Assembly (NCBI RefSeq): GCF_901905185.1 | Contig: NZ_CABFMQ020000142.1 | Span: forward strand, 62,001 to 126,000 | DNA from: Methylocella tundrae | GTDB taxonomy: Bacteria; Pseudomonadota; Alphaproteobacteria; Rhizobiales; Beijerinckiaceae | Direction of reading: 5' to 3' | DNA length: 64,000 nucleotides | Shown here: positions 7,909 to 17,330 of the stretch, one piece after another | Layout of the letters: each line of letters starts with the position of its first letter | Position numbering within the stretch: the first letter of the stretch is position 1 | Program-made: the position numbers and the translations under genes | The notes under the pieces: generated by a model | What the model saw: only the letters and a program-made list of their open reading frames with translations | Database searches by the model: none | What the model was told of the DNA's origin: nothing

Positions 7909-9317
7909 GCGGAGGCCGCGGCAGGCTCCAGGAATTTTCGACGCAGCGCCGCGGCGCGTTCGGGGGCAACGCGAACGCGCACATGCACCGCTCCGTCCGC
8001 GGCGACGCTCTTGCGCATCACTTCCGCATTTTCATAGAGCCAATGCAGCCCTTCGCCGTTGTCGGGCTTCAGCACAATCTCAAGGACGGGCCGGCCGACA
8101 GCCAGCCGCGATTCAATCTCTTCGCGCAGCTCATCTAGCCCTTGCCCTGTTAGCGCCGAAACGATGACCGGCCGGCCGTTGTCGCCACTCTGCGCCCGCC
8201 GCCGCTTCGCGCTGCCTCGCGCGGCGGCCAGGCTGTCTTCGTCAAGCAGATCGGCCTTGTTCCAGACCTCAAGCAGGCGGCGATGGTCATTGGGGTCCAC
8301 GCCAAGATCACCAAGGATCGCCTCGACGTCGCCAAGCTGAGCCTCTGCGTCTTCGTGGGCGATGTCGCGAACATGCAAGATAAGATCGGCCTCCAGCACC
8401 TCCTCGAGAGTTGCGCGAAAGGCGGAGACCAGCATTGTTGGCAGATCAGATATAAATCCCACAGTGTCAGACAGGATGATCTCGCCGCCATGCTCAAGGA
8501 CAACAGCGCGCAGGGTTGGGTCCAGAGTGGCGAAAAGCATGTCTTCGGCCAGCACCTCGGCTTTGGTCAACCGATTGAAAAGCGTCGACTTTCCCGCATT
8601 GGTGTAGCCAACCAGCGCGACGATTGGATAAGGCACCGCTGTGCGGCTCTTGCGGTGCAGGCCCCGCGTTCGTTTCACGCCTTCGAGTTCGCGCTCGATC
8701 TTGGTCATGCGCTCCTGAATGAGCCGTCGATCGGTCTCGATCTGCGTCTCGCCAGGACCGCCAAGGAAGCCGAAACCGCCTCGCTGACGTTCGAGGTGGG
8801 TCCAGGATCGGACGAGACGTGATTTCTGATAGGCAAGATGCGCCAGTTCGACTTGCAGCGCGCCTTCTCTCGTTCGCGCGCGGCGGCCGAAGATTTCGAG
8901 AATCAGCCCGGTCCTGTCGATGACCTTGGCGGAGAACGCTTTTTCGAGGTTACGCTGCTGTACGGGCGACAGCGCGCAGTCCATGATTACGAGGTCGATC
9001 TCCTCGGCGCGAATGAGATCTGCGATCTCCTCCACCTTGCCTTTGCCGAGGAAGGTCGCCGGCCGGATGTTTGCGAGCGTGACGAGCTTCGATGCGATGA
9101 TGTCAAGGTCTATGGCCCCGGCAAGGCCATGGGCTTCCTCTAGTCTAGCCTCGGGAGAGCGTCTGCGCCCGTCTGGCGACAAGGACTTCACGCCGGGTCG
9201 CACCGCTTTTTCGTTAAGATAAGGACCGATAACCAATGCGCGCGTTTTCGCGCCCGGGCCGCGCCCCGCCGTCCGAGGCTCCTTTGCTAATGCTTCGATT
9301 TTCGTCTCCCGCACCAA
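7905..9317 (-). CDS. hflX: GTPase HflX
   Basis: An Obg-HflX-superfamily GTPase that binds the 50S subunit and splits or rescues stalled ribosomes, notably under heat stress. About 470 residues: an N-terminal HflX domain, the coiled-coil linker rich in Arg/Glu that includes GGPGETQIE, then the G domain with G1 (GYTNAGKST), G3 (DTVGF) and G4 (NKAD), and a C-terminal alpha/beta tail. No ATG is available near the front. The first usable codons are TTG (9317) and GTG (9314); either gives a normal length, and the choice is uncertain. It lies 75 bases after hfq on the same strand, the usual hfq-hflX arrangement. Confidence 0.95.
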   Translation of the reverse strand: MVRETKIEALAKEPRTAGRGPGAKTRALVIGPYLNEKAVRPGVKSLSPDGRRRSPEARLEEAHGLAGAIDLDIIASKLVTLANIRPATFLGKGKVEEIADLIRAEEIDLVIMDCALSPVQQRNLEKAFSAKVIDRTGLILEIFGRRARTREGALQVELAHLAYQKSRLVRSWTHLERQRGGFGFLGGPGETQIETDRRLIQERMTKIERELEGVKRTRGLHRKSRTAVPYPIVALVGYTNAGKSTLFNRLTKAEVLAEDMLFATLDPTLRAVVLEHGGEIILSDTVGFISDLPTMLVSAFRATLEEVLEADLILHVRDIAHEDAEAQLGDVEAILGDLGVDPNDHRRLLEVWNKADLLDEDSLAAARGSAKRRRAQSGDNGRPVIVSALTGQGLDELREEIESRLAVGRPVLEIVLKPDNGEGLHWLYENAEVMRKSVAADGAVHVRVRVAPERAAALRRKFLEPAAASA

Positions 9318-9392
9318 TTCGGCTCTGTCTTTCCACAGATTAACGCCATCGAACCTTCATATGGGAGCTCTGAGCTTCATTGTCGATTATTT

Positions 9393-9650
9393 TCAGGAAG
9401 GCGAAGAGCCTCCCTCGTCGCCTGCCTCGAACATCTGAATAGGTTGCCCCGGCATGATGGTGGAAATCGCATGCTTATAGACCAGTTGCGAATGGCCATC
9501 TCGACGAAGAAGCACGCAAAAATTGTCGAACCATGTCACGACGCCCTGCAATTTCACTCCGTTGACCAAGAAAATTGTCAGGGGGACCTTATTTTTGCGG
9601 ACAAAATTGAGAAAAGTGTCCTGTAAATTTTGTGGCCTTTCCGCTGCCAT
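9393..9650 (-). CDS. hfq: RNA chaperone Hfq
   Basis: An 85-residue Sm-like protein that forms a hexameric ring and helps small RNAs pair with mRNAs. The Sm1 segment (QDTFLNFVRKNKVPLT) and the Sm2 segment with the conserved YKHAIST are both present, followed by a short acidic tail of about 15 residues, typical of alphaproteobacteria. The ATG at 9650 starts just before the first helix; a longer in-frame start at 9740 would add 30 unconserved residues. hflX follows on the same strand. Confidence 0.98.
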   Translation of the reverse strand: MAAERPQNLQDTFLNFVRKNKVPLTIFLVNGVKLQGVVTWFDNFCVLLRRDGHSQLVYKHAISTIMPGQPIQMFEAGDEGGSSPS

Positions 9651-9826
9651 CTTTAAATTCCTGTTTTGTTTTTGGCGCCGCGTTGGCGCAGTCTCTTGGA
9701 TAACGCATAAAATCGCTGCTGCGTTGCGACCTGCAAGCATTAAGCCGCGGCTTCTGCGCGTGCTCGTCTGACCTGACGGTTGACATTAGACCTTTTGCTC
9801 ACTGCGTTTGCAATGAGTGTTTCGCG

Positions 9827-10687
9827 TTATGTCGAACGAGCGGCCTCGTCGTGGAATATCGAGCGCAGCTTGAGCGCCATTGGGCCCGGCGCGCCCTCTC
9901 CGATCGTGTGGCCGTCGATGGCGACGACTGGCATCACGAGCGTCGTAGCGCCGGTGATGAAAGCCTCGCGCGCGCCCAGCGCCTCCTCAAGACTGAACTT
10001 GCGCTCCTCCAGCCGCAAACCATGCGCGGAGATAATATCGATCAGCGTCGTGCGGGTGATGCCCCGCAGGATCGAGTGATCGACCTGGCGCGTGATGATC
10101 GTGCCGGATTGATTGATGATCCAGGCATTCGATGCGGCGCCTTCGCTGACCATGCCTTCGGCGTCGATCAGCCAGGCTTCATAGGCGCCCGTTTCTTTGG
10201 CGGTCTGCCGCGCCAGCACGTTCGGGAGCAGAGCGATGGATTTGATGTCGACTCGCTTCCAACGCAGATCCGGCGTTGTCGCCACGGCGACGCCCTTCTG
10301 CGCGGCTGCATCCCCTTTGCGAGGATCAACGCTCCGCGCCGTCACGATCAGGCTCGGGCGCACGGAAGCCGGCGGGAAGACATGATCGCGCGGCGCGACT
10401 CCTCGCGTAACCTGAATATAAACATAGCCATTTAAGATCTTGTTTTTATGCAGAACTTCTCGCGAGATAATTTTCAGCGCGACGGCGCTGACAGGTTCTG
10501 CGATGCGTAGTTCCGCGAGCGAGCGGGCAAGCCGCGCCAGATGACGGTCCTCATCGATCAGCGCGCCACGAAAAACCTCGCACACTTCATAAACACCGTC
10601 GGCGAACTGGTAGCCGCGATCCTCGATGGAAACGACGGCGTCCCGGGTCGCGACATAGGCGCCGTTGACATAGGCAATTCTGCTCAC
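9827..10687 (-). CDS. Class IV aminotransferase, D-amino-acid transaminase-like
   Basis: A 286-residue fold-type IV PLP enzyme. The front matches the family pattern (YVNG, then EDRGYQFADGVYEV), the PLP-binding lysine lies in the RVDIKSIALLPN segment, and GAASNAW and GITR sit where the cofactor phosphate is held. Length and motifs fit D-alanine aminotransferase, which interconverts D-alanine and D-glutamate via 2-oxo acids, though branched-chain or aminodeoxychorismate lyase activity cannot be excluded. The GTG at 10687 was chosen: a GGAG sits six bases upstream and it keeps the whole conserved front. It stands between the chrA pair and hfq, a place where this gene is often seen in Rhizobiales. 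Confidence 0.9.
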   Translation of the reverse strand: MSRIAYVNGAYVATRDAVVSIEDRGYQFADGVYEVCEVFRGALIDEDRHLARLARSLAELRIAEPVSAVALKIISREVLHKNKILNGYVYIQVTRGVAPRDHVFPPASVRPSLIVTARSVDPRKGDAAAQKGVAVATTPDLRWKRVDIKSIALLPNVLARQTAKETGAYEAWLIDAEGMVSEGAASNAWIINQSGTIITRQVDHSILRGITRTTLIDIISAHGLRLEERKFSLEEALGAREAFITGATTLVMPVVAIDGHTIGEGAPGPMALKLRSIFHDEAARST

Positions 10688-10703
10688 CTGCGCTCCGAGA
10701 GGT

Positions 10704-11243
10704 TCAGAAAGAAAGGCCAAGACGCTGGGTCGCCAGCCCAAGGATGGCGCCGGCAGCGATGCCGTACAAAGGATTGATCCGCGTCAACCCGCTGAGCAAG
10801 GTCATGCCGCCTGTGAGCGCAATCGTCAAGCCGCCGCTATCGGCGGCGCGCGCGAGAATGAGGCCGCTGGCGCACATCAAGCCAACGGCGATCGGAGCAA
10901 GGGCCCTCTTCAAGATCAAAATGGCGCGGCTCGCTGAAAAGCGGCGAAGAGACCGTTCGGCGCCGAATGCGATCAGCGAGGAGGGTGCGATCATCGCAAC
11001 TGTCGCGACGCAGAGGCCGGCCGCGCCGGCGACATGCCAGCCCATCAAGCTCATAACGATGACGTTGGGGCCCGGCGCGGTCTGCGCGAGCGCGACGAGG
11101 CGAGCAAATGTCGCGTCGTCCATCAGATGCAGGGCGCCGACCATCTGACGGTGCAATTCCGGCAGGGTCGCATTCGCGCCCCCGACGGCCCCGAGCGAGA
11201 GCACGCAAAAAGTGATCGCGAGCTGCGACAGCGCCGATCGCAT
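10704..11243 (-). CDS. Chromate transporter family protein, second short subunit
   Basis: A 179-residue membrane protein of the CHR family, made of one homologous half. The visible motif TAPGPNVIVMSLMGWHVAG is characteristic of a ChrA domain, with about five hydrophobic segments. Its ATG overlaps the stop of the preceding half (ATGA), so the two are produced together. Short CHR proteins occur as pairs with opposite membrane topology and export chromate in some bacteria; transport of another anion is equally possible. It takes the place where trkA commonly lies between ntrX and the aminotransferase. Confidence 0.85.
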   Translation of the reverse strand: MRSALSQLAITFCVLSLGAVGGANATLPELHRQMVGALHLMDDATFARLVALAQTAPGPNVIVMSLMGWHVAGAAGLCVATVAMIAPSSLIAFGAERSLRRFSASRAILILKRALAPIAVGLMCASGLILARAADSGGLTIALTGGMTLLSGLTRINPLYGIAAGAILGLATQRLGLSF

Positions 11244-11806
11244 CAGCTGCGGCGCCCGTAGAGGACAAAGAGAAGAACACTGCCCGGAATCGTGATCGCC
11301 AAGATGACCAGCAAGGACAAATGAAAAAATCCGGCCGACGCGAAGGTGAAGGCGGCGATCGCAAGCGCGAGGACGTCGCCCCGAAGCGCCTTGATCAATT
11401 TATAGGCATTGCCGAGGACGAGTCCCGCCGTCGCCGCCGCGGCCCCGGCGAGCGCGCTTCTGACCTCTGGCTGCATTGCGAAATGATCATAAAGCGAAGC
11501 GATGCCGATCAGGATCGCAAGCGGAGCAAGCAACAGGGCGACAAGCGCAGTCGCGGCGCCCGACGCGCCCTGAAAGCGATCCCCGAGCATGACCGCGAGA
11601 TTGACCGTGTTGGCGCCCGGCAGAACGCTCGAGGCCCCCAGCAGCTCGGCGAATTCGCGGTCATTCAGCCAACCCCGCTCGTCGACGATGATAGGGCGCA
11701 CCCAGCCAGCGACGCCGCCAAAGCCGCATATGCCGATCTTGAAAAACGCGGCGAAGAGCTCTCGGTGCGAAACGCCGCGTGGCTGTTCGGCGGCGAGATC
11801 TTCCAT
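11243..11806 (-). CDS. Chromate transporter family protein, first short subunit
   Basis: A 187-residue CHR-family membrane protein with the N-terminal signature FFKIGICGFGG and the LLGASSVLPGANTVNLAVMLG motif, where most ChrA proteins read L-x-PGPxxxN. About five membrane segments are visible. Together with the next gene it makes up the equivalent of a full-length ChrA. It begins 35 bases after the ntrX stop on the same strand but may belong to the same transcript. No regulator (ChrB) is nearby, so the substrate is not settled. Confidence 0.85.
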   Translation of the reverse strand: MEDLAAEQPRGVSHRELFAAFFKIGICGFGGVAGWVRPIIVDERGWLNDREFAELLGASSVLPGANTVNLAVMLGDRFQGASGAATALVALLLAPLAILIGIASLYDHFAMQPEVRSALAGAAAATAGLVLGNAYKLIKALRGDVLALAIAAFTFASAGFFHLSLLVILAITIPGSVLLFVLYGRRS

Positions 11807-11840
11807 AATGACGATGCTCCGAGCGGGGTTAGCCTAAAGG

Positions 11841-13208
11841 CTAGTCGACCCGCAGCGACTTCAGCTTCCGATGCAGGGCCGAGCGCTCCATGCCGATGAA
11901 TTCGGCGGTTCTCGAAATATTGCCGCCGAACCGATTGATCTGGGCGACGAGATATTCCCGCTCAAAGACTTCGCGCGCGTCGCGGAGGGGAAGGCTCATC
12001 AGCTTTTCGCCGCCCGCGCCATTCGGCGTTGAAGGGACCAGAGCGCCGATCTCAGAGGGCAGCATATCGGCGGTGATCGCGGCGTCCGGATCGCCGGCCG
12101 CGAGAATCATCAAACGCTCCACATTGTTGCGAAGCTGCCGGATATTGCCCGGCCAATCATGCGATTGCAGCACCGCCATGGCGTCGTCCGCGATGACGCG
12201 CTTGGGCATTCCCGTCGTCGTCGAAACCTGCTCCATGAAGAAAGCGATGAGCTCCGAAATGTCTTCACGCCGTTCGGACAGAGCCGGCACGCGCACCGGG
12301 ACGACCGCCAGACGATGGAACAGATCTTCTCGAAACGATCCATCGGCGATGAGAAGGGCGAGATCGCGCGAACTCGACGAGATGATGCGGACATCGACGT
12401 GCACTCGCGTGACGCCGCCGACCCGCTGAAAATTCTGCTCCACCAGCACGCGAAGAATTTTGCCCTGCGTCTCTCTCGGCATATCGGCGATTTCATCGAG
12501 ATAGAGCGTGCCGCCGTGAGCTTCTTCGAGGGCGCCGATCTTGCGGCCTGCCCCATCTTTGCCTTCGACGCCGAAAAGCTCGATCTCCATGGTCTCGGGC
12601 GCGATGGTCGCCGAATTGATCACGACGAAGGGACCGCTCGCTCTCGCAGAGACGTCATGGATCGAGCGCGCCGCGAGCTCCTTTCCTGAGCCGGGCGCGC
12701 CGGTGATGAGGACGCGCGAGTTGGCCGGGCCAACCCGGTCGATGGTTTGCCGCAATTGATTGATGGCGGTCGAGTGGCCGATGATCTTGTTGACCGCCCC
12801 TGCCCTTGTGCGCAATTCGCTGACTTCCCGCTTCAGCCGCGAGGCCTCGAGCGCGCGTTCGGCGACGAGGACCAGCCGATCGGCCTTGAACGGCTTCTCG
12901 ATGAAATCATAAGCGCCGAGTTTGATCGCCGAGACCGCCGTCTCGATATTCCCGTGCCCGGAAATCATCACCACCGGAAGCAGAGGATGCTGTTCCTTGA
13001 TGATGCGCAGGATCTGAAGGCCGTCGAGCTTTGAGCCCTGCAGCCAGATATCGAGAAAGACGAGACTGGGCCGGCGCGCTTCGATCGCGGCGAGCGCCTC
13101 GTCCGAGTTCTTCGCCGTTCGAGCGCCGTGCCCTTCGTCGGACAGGATCCCCGACACGATGTCGCGAATGTCGGCTTCATCATCTACGATCAGGATGTCG
13201 CTCGCCAT
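11841..13208 (-). CDS. ntrX: Nitrogen assimilation response regulator NtrX
   Basis: Response regulator of the NtrY sensor, 455 residues. It has a receiver domain with phospho-acceptor Asp53, an AAA+ domain with Walker A GAPGSGKE and Walker B-like LYLDEIADMP, and a C-terminal Fis-type helix-turn-helix (NISRTAEFIGMERSALHRKL). The GAFTGA loop needed to contact sigma-54 is missing: the region reads VEGKDGAGRKIG. This is a known trait of alphaproteobacterial NtrX, which therefore likely controls transcription by DNA binding rather than by activating sigma-54. In this order it is linked to nitrogen use, respiration and redox control. It starts nine bases after ntrY. Confidence 0.95.
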   Translation of the reverse strand: MASDILIVDDEADIRDIVSGILSDEGHGARTAKNSDEALAAIEARRPSLVFLDIWLQGSKLDGLQILRIIKEQHPLLPVVMISGHGNIETAVSAIKLGAYDFIEKPFKADRLVLVAERALEASRLKREVSELRTRAGAVNKIIGHSTAINQLRQTIDRVGPANSRVLITGAPGSGKELAARSIHDVSARASGPFVVINSATIAPETMEIELFGVEGKDGAGRKIGALEEAHGGTLYLDEIADMPRETQGKILRVLVEQNFQRVGGVTRVHVDVRIISSSSRDLALLIADGSFREDLFHRLAVVPVRVPALSERREDISELIAFFMEQVSTTTGMPKRVIADDAMAVLQSHDWPGNIRQLRNNVERLMILAAGDPDAAITADMLPSEIGALVPSTPNGAGGEKLMSLPLRDAREVFEREYLVAQINRFGGNISRTAEFIGMERSALHRKLKSLRVD

Positions 13209-13217
13209 GAGTGTCCT

Positions 13218-15521
13218 TCACGATCCTTGTGTTGCGGCCGCGTTCGCGGCGTGAGCCGAAGGGCCCGGCTGATCTTCACCGGCTGCGGCTTGATCGGAGC
13301 CGCCGCGATCGGCGCCCGTTTCTCCGTTTATCGGGAAATACAAACGCACCCAGGCGCCGCGCCCTTTCGGGGCGTCGCGCAACTCGAGTCCGCCGCCATG
13401 ATCGGCAAGGATCTTGGCGACGATCGGAAGCCCAAGTCCCGTGCCCTCCGCCCGCGTCGTCATGTAAGGCTCAAGCAGCCGTTGCCGGTTGTCTTTTGGG
13501 AAGCCTTTGCCATTGTCGACAACATCGATGAACACGATCTCCGCGGCGACGGAGAGGAAGACGGAAATATGTCCTTCGAAGCTGGCGTCGCCCGCATAAG
13601 CTTCGATCCCTTCAGTCGCGTTCTTTACGATGTTGGTCAAGGCTTGGGACAAAAGCCGTCGATCGAAATGGCCGAGCACCGGCTGGTCGGGCAAATGGTC
13701 CTCAATGACGATGCTTGGATGCGCGACGCGCATCAGGAAAAGGACCCGGCGAATGCATTCGCCAAGATCATTGTTTTCCACGCGGGGCTTCGGCATGCGG
13801 GCGAACGACGAGAATTCATCCACCATACGCTTAATGTCGTCCACCTGCCGCACGATCGTATCGGTGCATTGATCGAAAATATCGCGGTCCTGCGTGATGA
13901 GGCGCCCGTATTTGCGTTTCAGGCGTTCGGCCGAAAGCTGAATGGGCGTCAGCGGGTTTCTGATTTCATGCGCGATGCGGCGCGCGACGTCGGCCCAGGC
14001 GGCGGTCCGTTGCGCGCTCACAAGGTCGGTGATGTCGTCGAGCGTGACGATATAGCTCTTGTCGGCGCGGCCTGTCGGGGCGCTGGTGATGCTGACGCTG
14101 AACAGCCTGTCGAGACCGCCGCGCGACAGCGAGATCTCGGTCGGCGCCAAGCGCGACAGGCCGGCGCGCGCTTCTGCGAAAGCTTCCCTGATCTCCGGCA
14201 GGACGGCATCGACCGCCTGACCGACGATCGCGGTCGCGCCCTCCCCCGCCGGAGGGATCAGCCGTTCGGCGGACGGGTTGAGCACTGTGATTTCGCCTTT
14301 GGCGCCGACGCCGACGACGGCGACGGGAACGCCGGACAGAACCGCCTCGGTGAAGAGACGTCTCTCGTCGATGAGGTTACTGGCCGCGATGAGCCTGCTC
14401 TGCTGCAGCCGCAGCTCGGAGGTCATTTTATTGAACGTCTCGCCGAGATGGGCGAGATCCCCTTCCGATTTTCGCACAGCGACCTGAACATTGAGATTGC
14501 CGGATGAGACCTGATCCGTCGCGGCGATCAGGCGCCTGATTGGCGCGACAAGGCGATTGGCGAAGGACAGGCCGAGCCAGGTCGCCGACAAAAGCATGAT
14601 CAGGGCGATCAGAATGAACATCGTCGCGAAAGCGATCTGAATGCTGCGCCGATGCATGTCGAAGCCGTCGTAGAGCGCGACGAGCTTGGTGGCTTGGCGG
14701 GGAAATTCCACCGTGAATGGATCGACTGGCCGCGCCACGTAGAGGAAAGTGTCCTGGAAGGAAATCAGCGCGCGCAGGGCGACGAATGTTCTCCCCTCGT
14801 CGAGCACAAGGCATAAAGGTTCGTTCTTTCGCGCGTCTTCAAAATCATTGGCCTCCGGCCGGGCGACGCTATTGCCGATCAGCGCGCCCGTGTCGATTTT
14901 CTCGACGATGGAGCCGTCGGATTTCAAAAGCGCCGCCGCGGTGAAGCCGAGAAAGCGGGCGCGCGAGGTGAAGAAGTCGCGAAACAGCGGTCGATCGACC
15001 TCGAACATGAGCTTGGCGCGGTCGAGATCGGACGCCGTCAGCCGCGCTTCCTGCAACAGCGACTTGCATTGCGCCTCCCGAAACAGCCGCGCGGCGTCGA
15101 TCGTCGTCTGCACGAAGGCTTTGCCGTCGCGCATGAAGGCGGGATTGAGGCTACGCTCCAGGGTCACCGATCCGACCCAGGCCATCAGCAACGCGGGCGC
15201 GGCGGCGACGATCGAAAACAGCGCGACGATCTGGATATGCAGCTGCGCGCCGGCGACGCCCGCGCGCCGCGCTTTGAAAAGCGAATAGGCCTCGACGACG
15301 ATGAAGCAGAAGACGAGAAAGATGCCAAGGACATTGGCGACCAACAGCCAGAACAGCACCCCGCCTGTCGGAGCAATCGGGGTAAAGCCGGCAAAGATCA
15401 GGAAGCTGCCGAGCGCGACGAGCAGCACAGCAATGACGGCCGCGGGACCGAACCGCACGGTAAAGCGACGATCGCTGTGAGAGGCGCCGGATAGGGCTCG
15501 TGCTTTTGTTTTGTCGCTCAT
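13218..15521 (-). CDS. ntrY: Nitrogen regulation sensor histidine kinase NtrY
   Basis: A 767-residue membrane-bound sensor kinase. Three hydrophobic segments occupy residues 25-105, a periplasmic sensing region of about 180 residues follows, then a fourth segment near 290-315, a HAMP linker (RLVAPIRRLIAATDQV), a PAS domain near 385-490, the dimerisation/H-box (AHEIRNPLTPIQ) and a GHKL ATPase domain (DNGKGFP, GTGLGLPIV). It phosphorylates NtrX, encoded nine bases downstream. The C-terminal tail is Ala-rich and probably disordered. The start follows a 225-base gap after ntrC, enough for its own promoter. Confidence 0.96.
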   Translation of the reverse strand: MSDKTKARALSGASHSDRRFTVRFGPAAVIAVLLVALGSFLIFAGFTPIAPTGGVLFWLLVANVLGIFLVFCFIVVEAYSLFKARRAGVAGAQLHIQIVALFSIVAAAPALLMAWVGSVTLERSLNPAFMRDGKAFVQTTIDAARLFREAQCKSLLQEARLTASDLDRAKLMFEVDRPLFRDFFTSRARFLGFTAAALLKSDGSIVEKIDTGALIGNSVARPEANDFEDARKNEPLCLVLDEGRTFVALRALISFQDTFLYVARPVDPFTVEFPRQATKLVALYDGFDMHRRSIQIAFATMFILIALIMLLSATWLGLSFANRLVAPIRRLIAATDQVSSGNLNVQVAVRKSEGDLAHLGETFNKMTSELRLQQSRLIAASNLIDERRLFTEAVLSGVPVAVVGVGAKGEITVLNPSAERLIPPAGEGATAIVGQAVDAVLPEIREAFAEARAGLSRLAPTEISLSRGGLDRLFSVSITSAPTGRADKSYIVTLDDITDLVSAQRTAAWADVARRIAHEIRNPLTPIQLSAERLKRKYGRLITQDRDIFDQCTDTIVRQVDDIKRMVDEFSSFARMPKPRVENNDLGECIRRVLFLMRVAHPSIVIEDHLPDQPVLGHFDRRLLSQALTNIVKNATEGIEAYAGDASFEGHISVFLSVAAEIVFIDVVDNGKGFPKDNRQRLLEPYMTTRAEGTGLGLPIVAKILADHGGGLELRDAPKGRGAWVRLYFPINGETGADRGGSDQAAAGEDQPGPSAHAANAAATQGS

Positions 15522-15746
15522 CGAGGGTCAGATCAGGACTAGGGCTGCAAATGAGCGAATCCCAGTTGCCTTTATGCCACGGTGTTGCATGATTACGACA
15601 TTTCGACGGCCAGAGCCAAGGCCGTAGCGAGCCAGCGCCGGCCCATTTTTAGGGGACGGCCGCAAGCCTTTGAGAACGCAGGCGCATTTTCTCACGCTTC
15701 GAGCAGGCTCCGGGAGCTCAGATTGCGAAGCGACTCTCGTTCCAAA

Positions 15747-17216
15747 TTATCGTGGCGAGCGCATAAGCCGAATGTCGAGATCGCGCACCTTTTTGCGCAG
15801 CGTGTTCCGGTTTAGCCCGAGGAGTTCCGCCGCTTTGATCTGATTGCCGCGTGTAGCCGCCAGCGCTGCGGAAATCAGCGGGTATTCCAGCTCACGCAGG
15901 ATGCGATGGTAGAGGCCAGGGGGCGGCAGGCTGTCTCCGTGTCCGCGAAACAGTTCGGAAAGGTGCCGCTCCATGGCGCTTGCCAGCGTCGCGGCGCGCT
16001 CCGGCTCCTGCGGGCGCGCGGCCCCTGCCGGCGCGAAGCCTTGCGTCAAAGCCGGCGCATTGATGGCGAGCTCCATGTCAATCAGCTGAGCCGTCACCGC
16101 TTCCTGCGGATAAAGAGCGGCGAGCCGCCGCGTCAGATTTTCAAGTTCGCGTATATTGCCCGGCCAACGATAGCGCTTCAGCCGTTCGAGAGCGTCGGGC
16201 TCGATATGTTTCAGCGGCAAACCCTCGCTCGCGGCGAGCGTGAAGAAATGCTGCGCTAGATCGCCGATATCCTCGATGCGTTCGCGCAGAGACGGCAGAC
16301 GCAAGGGCACGACATTGAGGCGGAAGAACAGATCCTCGCGGAAGAGTCCCTGCTGGATCAACACCAGAAGGTCTTTGTTCGTCGCGGCGATGATGCGCAC
16401 ATTGGTCTTGATCGGCATGCGGCCGCCAACGGTCGTATATTCGCTTTGCTGAAGCACGCGCAGCAGCCGGGTCTGCGCCTCCATAGGCATGTCGCCGATT
16501 TCATCGAGAAATAAAGTGCCGCCCTCGGCCTGCTCGAAACGCCCCGCCGAGCGCTGGTTCGCGCCCGTGAAAGCGCCCTTCTCATGTCCGAACAGCTCGC
16601 TCTCGATCAGATCGCGCGGAATCGCCGCCATGTTGATCGCGACGAACGGACCCTTCTTGCGTTTGCCATAATCATGAAGCGCGCGCGCCACGAGCTCCTT
16701 GCCGGTGCCGGATTCGCCGCTGATCATGACGGTCAGATCGGTCTGCATCAGGCGCGCGAGAGACCGATAGATTTCCTGCATGGCCGGCGAACGTCCGACG
16801 AGCGGCATGCCTTCCAGCTCTTCGTTGCGCTCGACTTTGACCCGGTTCTTGGGTTCGCTCATCGCGCGCCCGACGATCGAGACAAGTTCGCGCAGATCGA
16901 AAGGTTTTGGCAGATAATCATAAGCGCCCCGTTCGGACGCCTTGATCGCGGTCATGAAGGTGTTTTGCGCGCTCATGACGATGATCGGCAGATCTGGCCG
17001 CAACTTTTTCATTTTGGGAAGCAGTTCGAAGGCGTTTTCGTCCGGCATCACGACGTCGGTGATGACGAGGTCTCCGTCGCCGGACTGAACCCAGCGCCAC
17101 AGAGTCGCCGCCGTGCCGGTCGCCCGCACGTCATAGCCGGCCCGTGAGAGAGCCTGGCTCAGCACTGTGCGGATCGCCGTGTCGTCGTCAGCAATGAGGA
17201 TGTTTCCGGTCGCCAT
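15747..17216 (-). CDS. ntrC: Nitrogen regulator NtrC (sigma-54 activator)
   Basis: A 489-residue enhancer-binding protein. The receiver domain has Asp54 (VITDVVMP), the AAA+ domain has Walker A GESGTGKE and a complete GAFTGA loop (HEKGAFTGANQ), so it can activate sigma-54 RNA polymerase, in contrast to NtrX. A Fis-type helix-turn-helix closes the protein (GNQIKAAELLGLNRNTLRKKV). Phosphorylated by NtrB under nitrogen limitation, it turns on glnA, glnK/amtB and similar genes. It follows ntrB by 114 bases on the same strand. Confidence 0.97.
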   Translation of the reverse strand: MATGNILIADDDTAIRTVLSQALSRAGYDVRATGTAATLWRWVQSGDGDLVITDVVMPDENAFELLPKMKKLRPDLPIIVMSAQNTFMTAIKASERGAYDYLPKPFDLRELVSIVGRAMSEPKNRVKVERNEELEGMPLVGRSPAMQEIYRSLARLMQTDLTVMISGESGTGKELVARALHDYGKRKKGPFVAINMAAIPRDLIESELFGHEKGAFTGANQRSAGRFEQAEGGTLFLDEIGDMPMEAQTRLLRVLQQSEYTTVGGRMPIKTNVRIIAATNKDLLVLIQQGLFREDLFFRLNVVPLRLPSLRERIEDIGDLAQHFFTLAASEGLPLKHIEPDALERLKRYRWPGNIRELENLTRRLAALYPQEAVTAQLIDMELAINAPALTQGFAPAGAARPQEPERAATLASAMERHLSELFRGHGDSLPPPGLYHRILRELEYPLISAALAATRGNQIKAAELLGLNRNTLRKKVRDLDIRLMRSPR

Positions 17217-17330
17217 TACCCAAGCCTCTCCTTCAGGGCGAGCGTCGATCGCGAATGCGCGATCACGCCATGCATACGCGTGGTTTCATCGGGCGTTGAC
17301 CCGGGTGGGATACGCCGGCGCAAACTGACC

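Noticed and set aside
13128..14507. A 459-codon open frame opposite ntrY
   Set aside because: Mirrors the ntrY kinase domain and lacks any recognisable motif.
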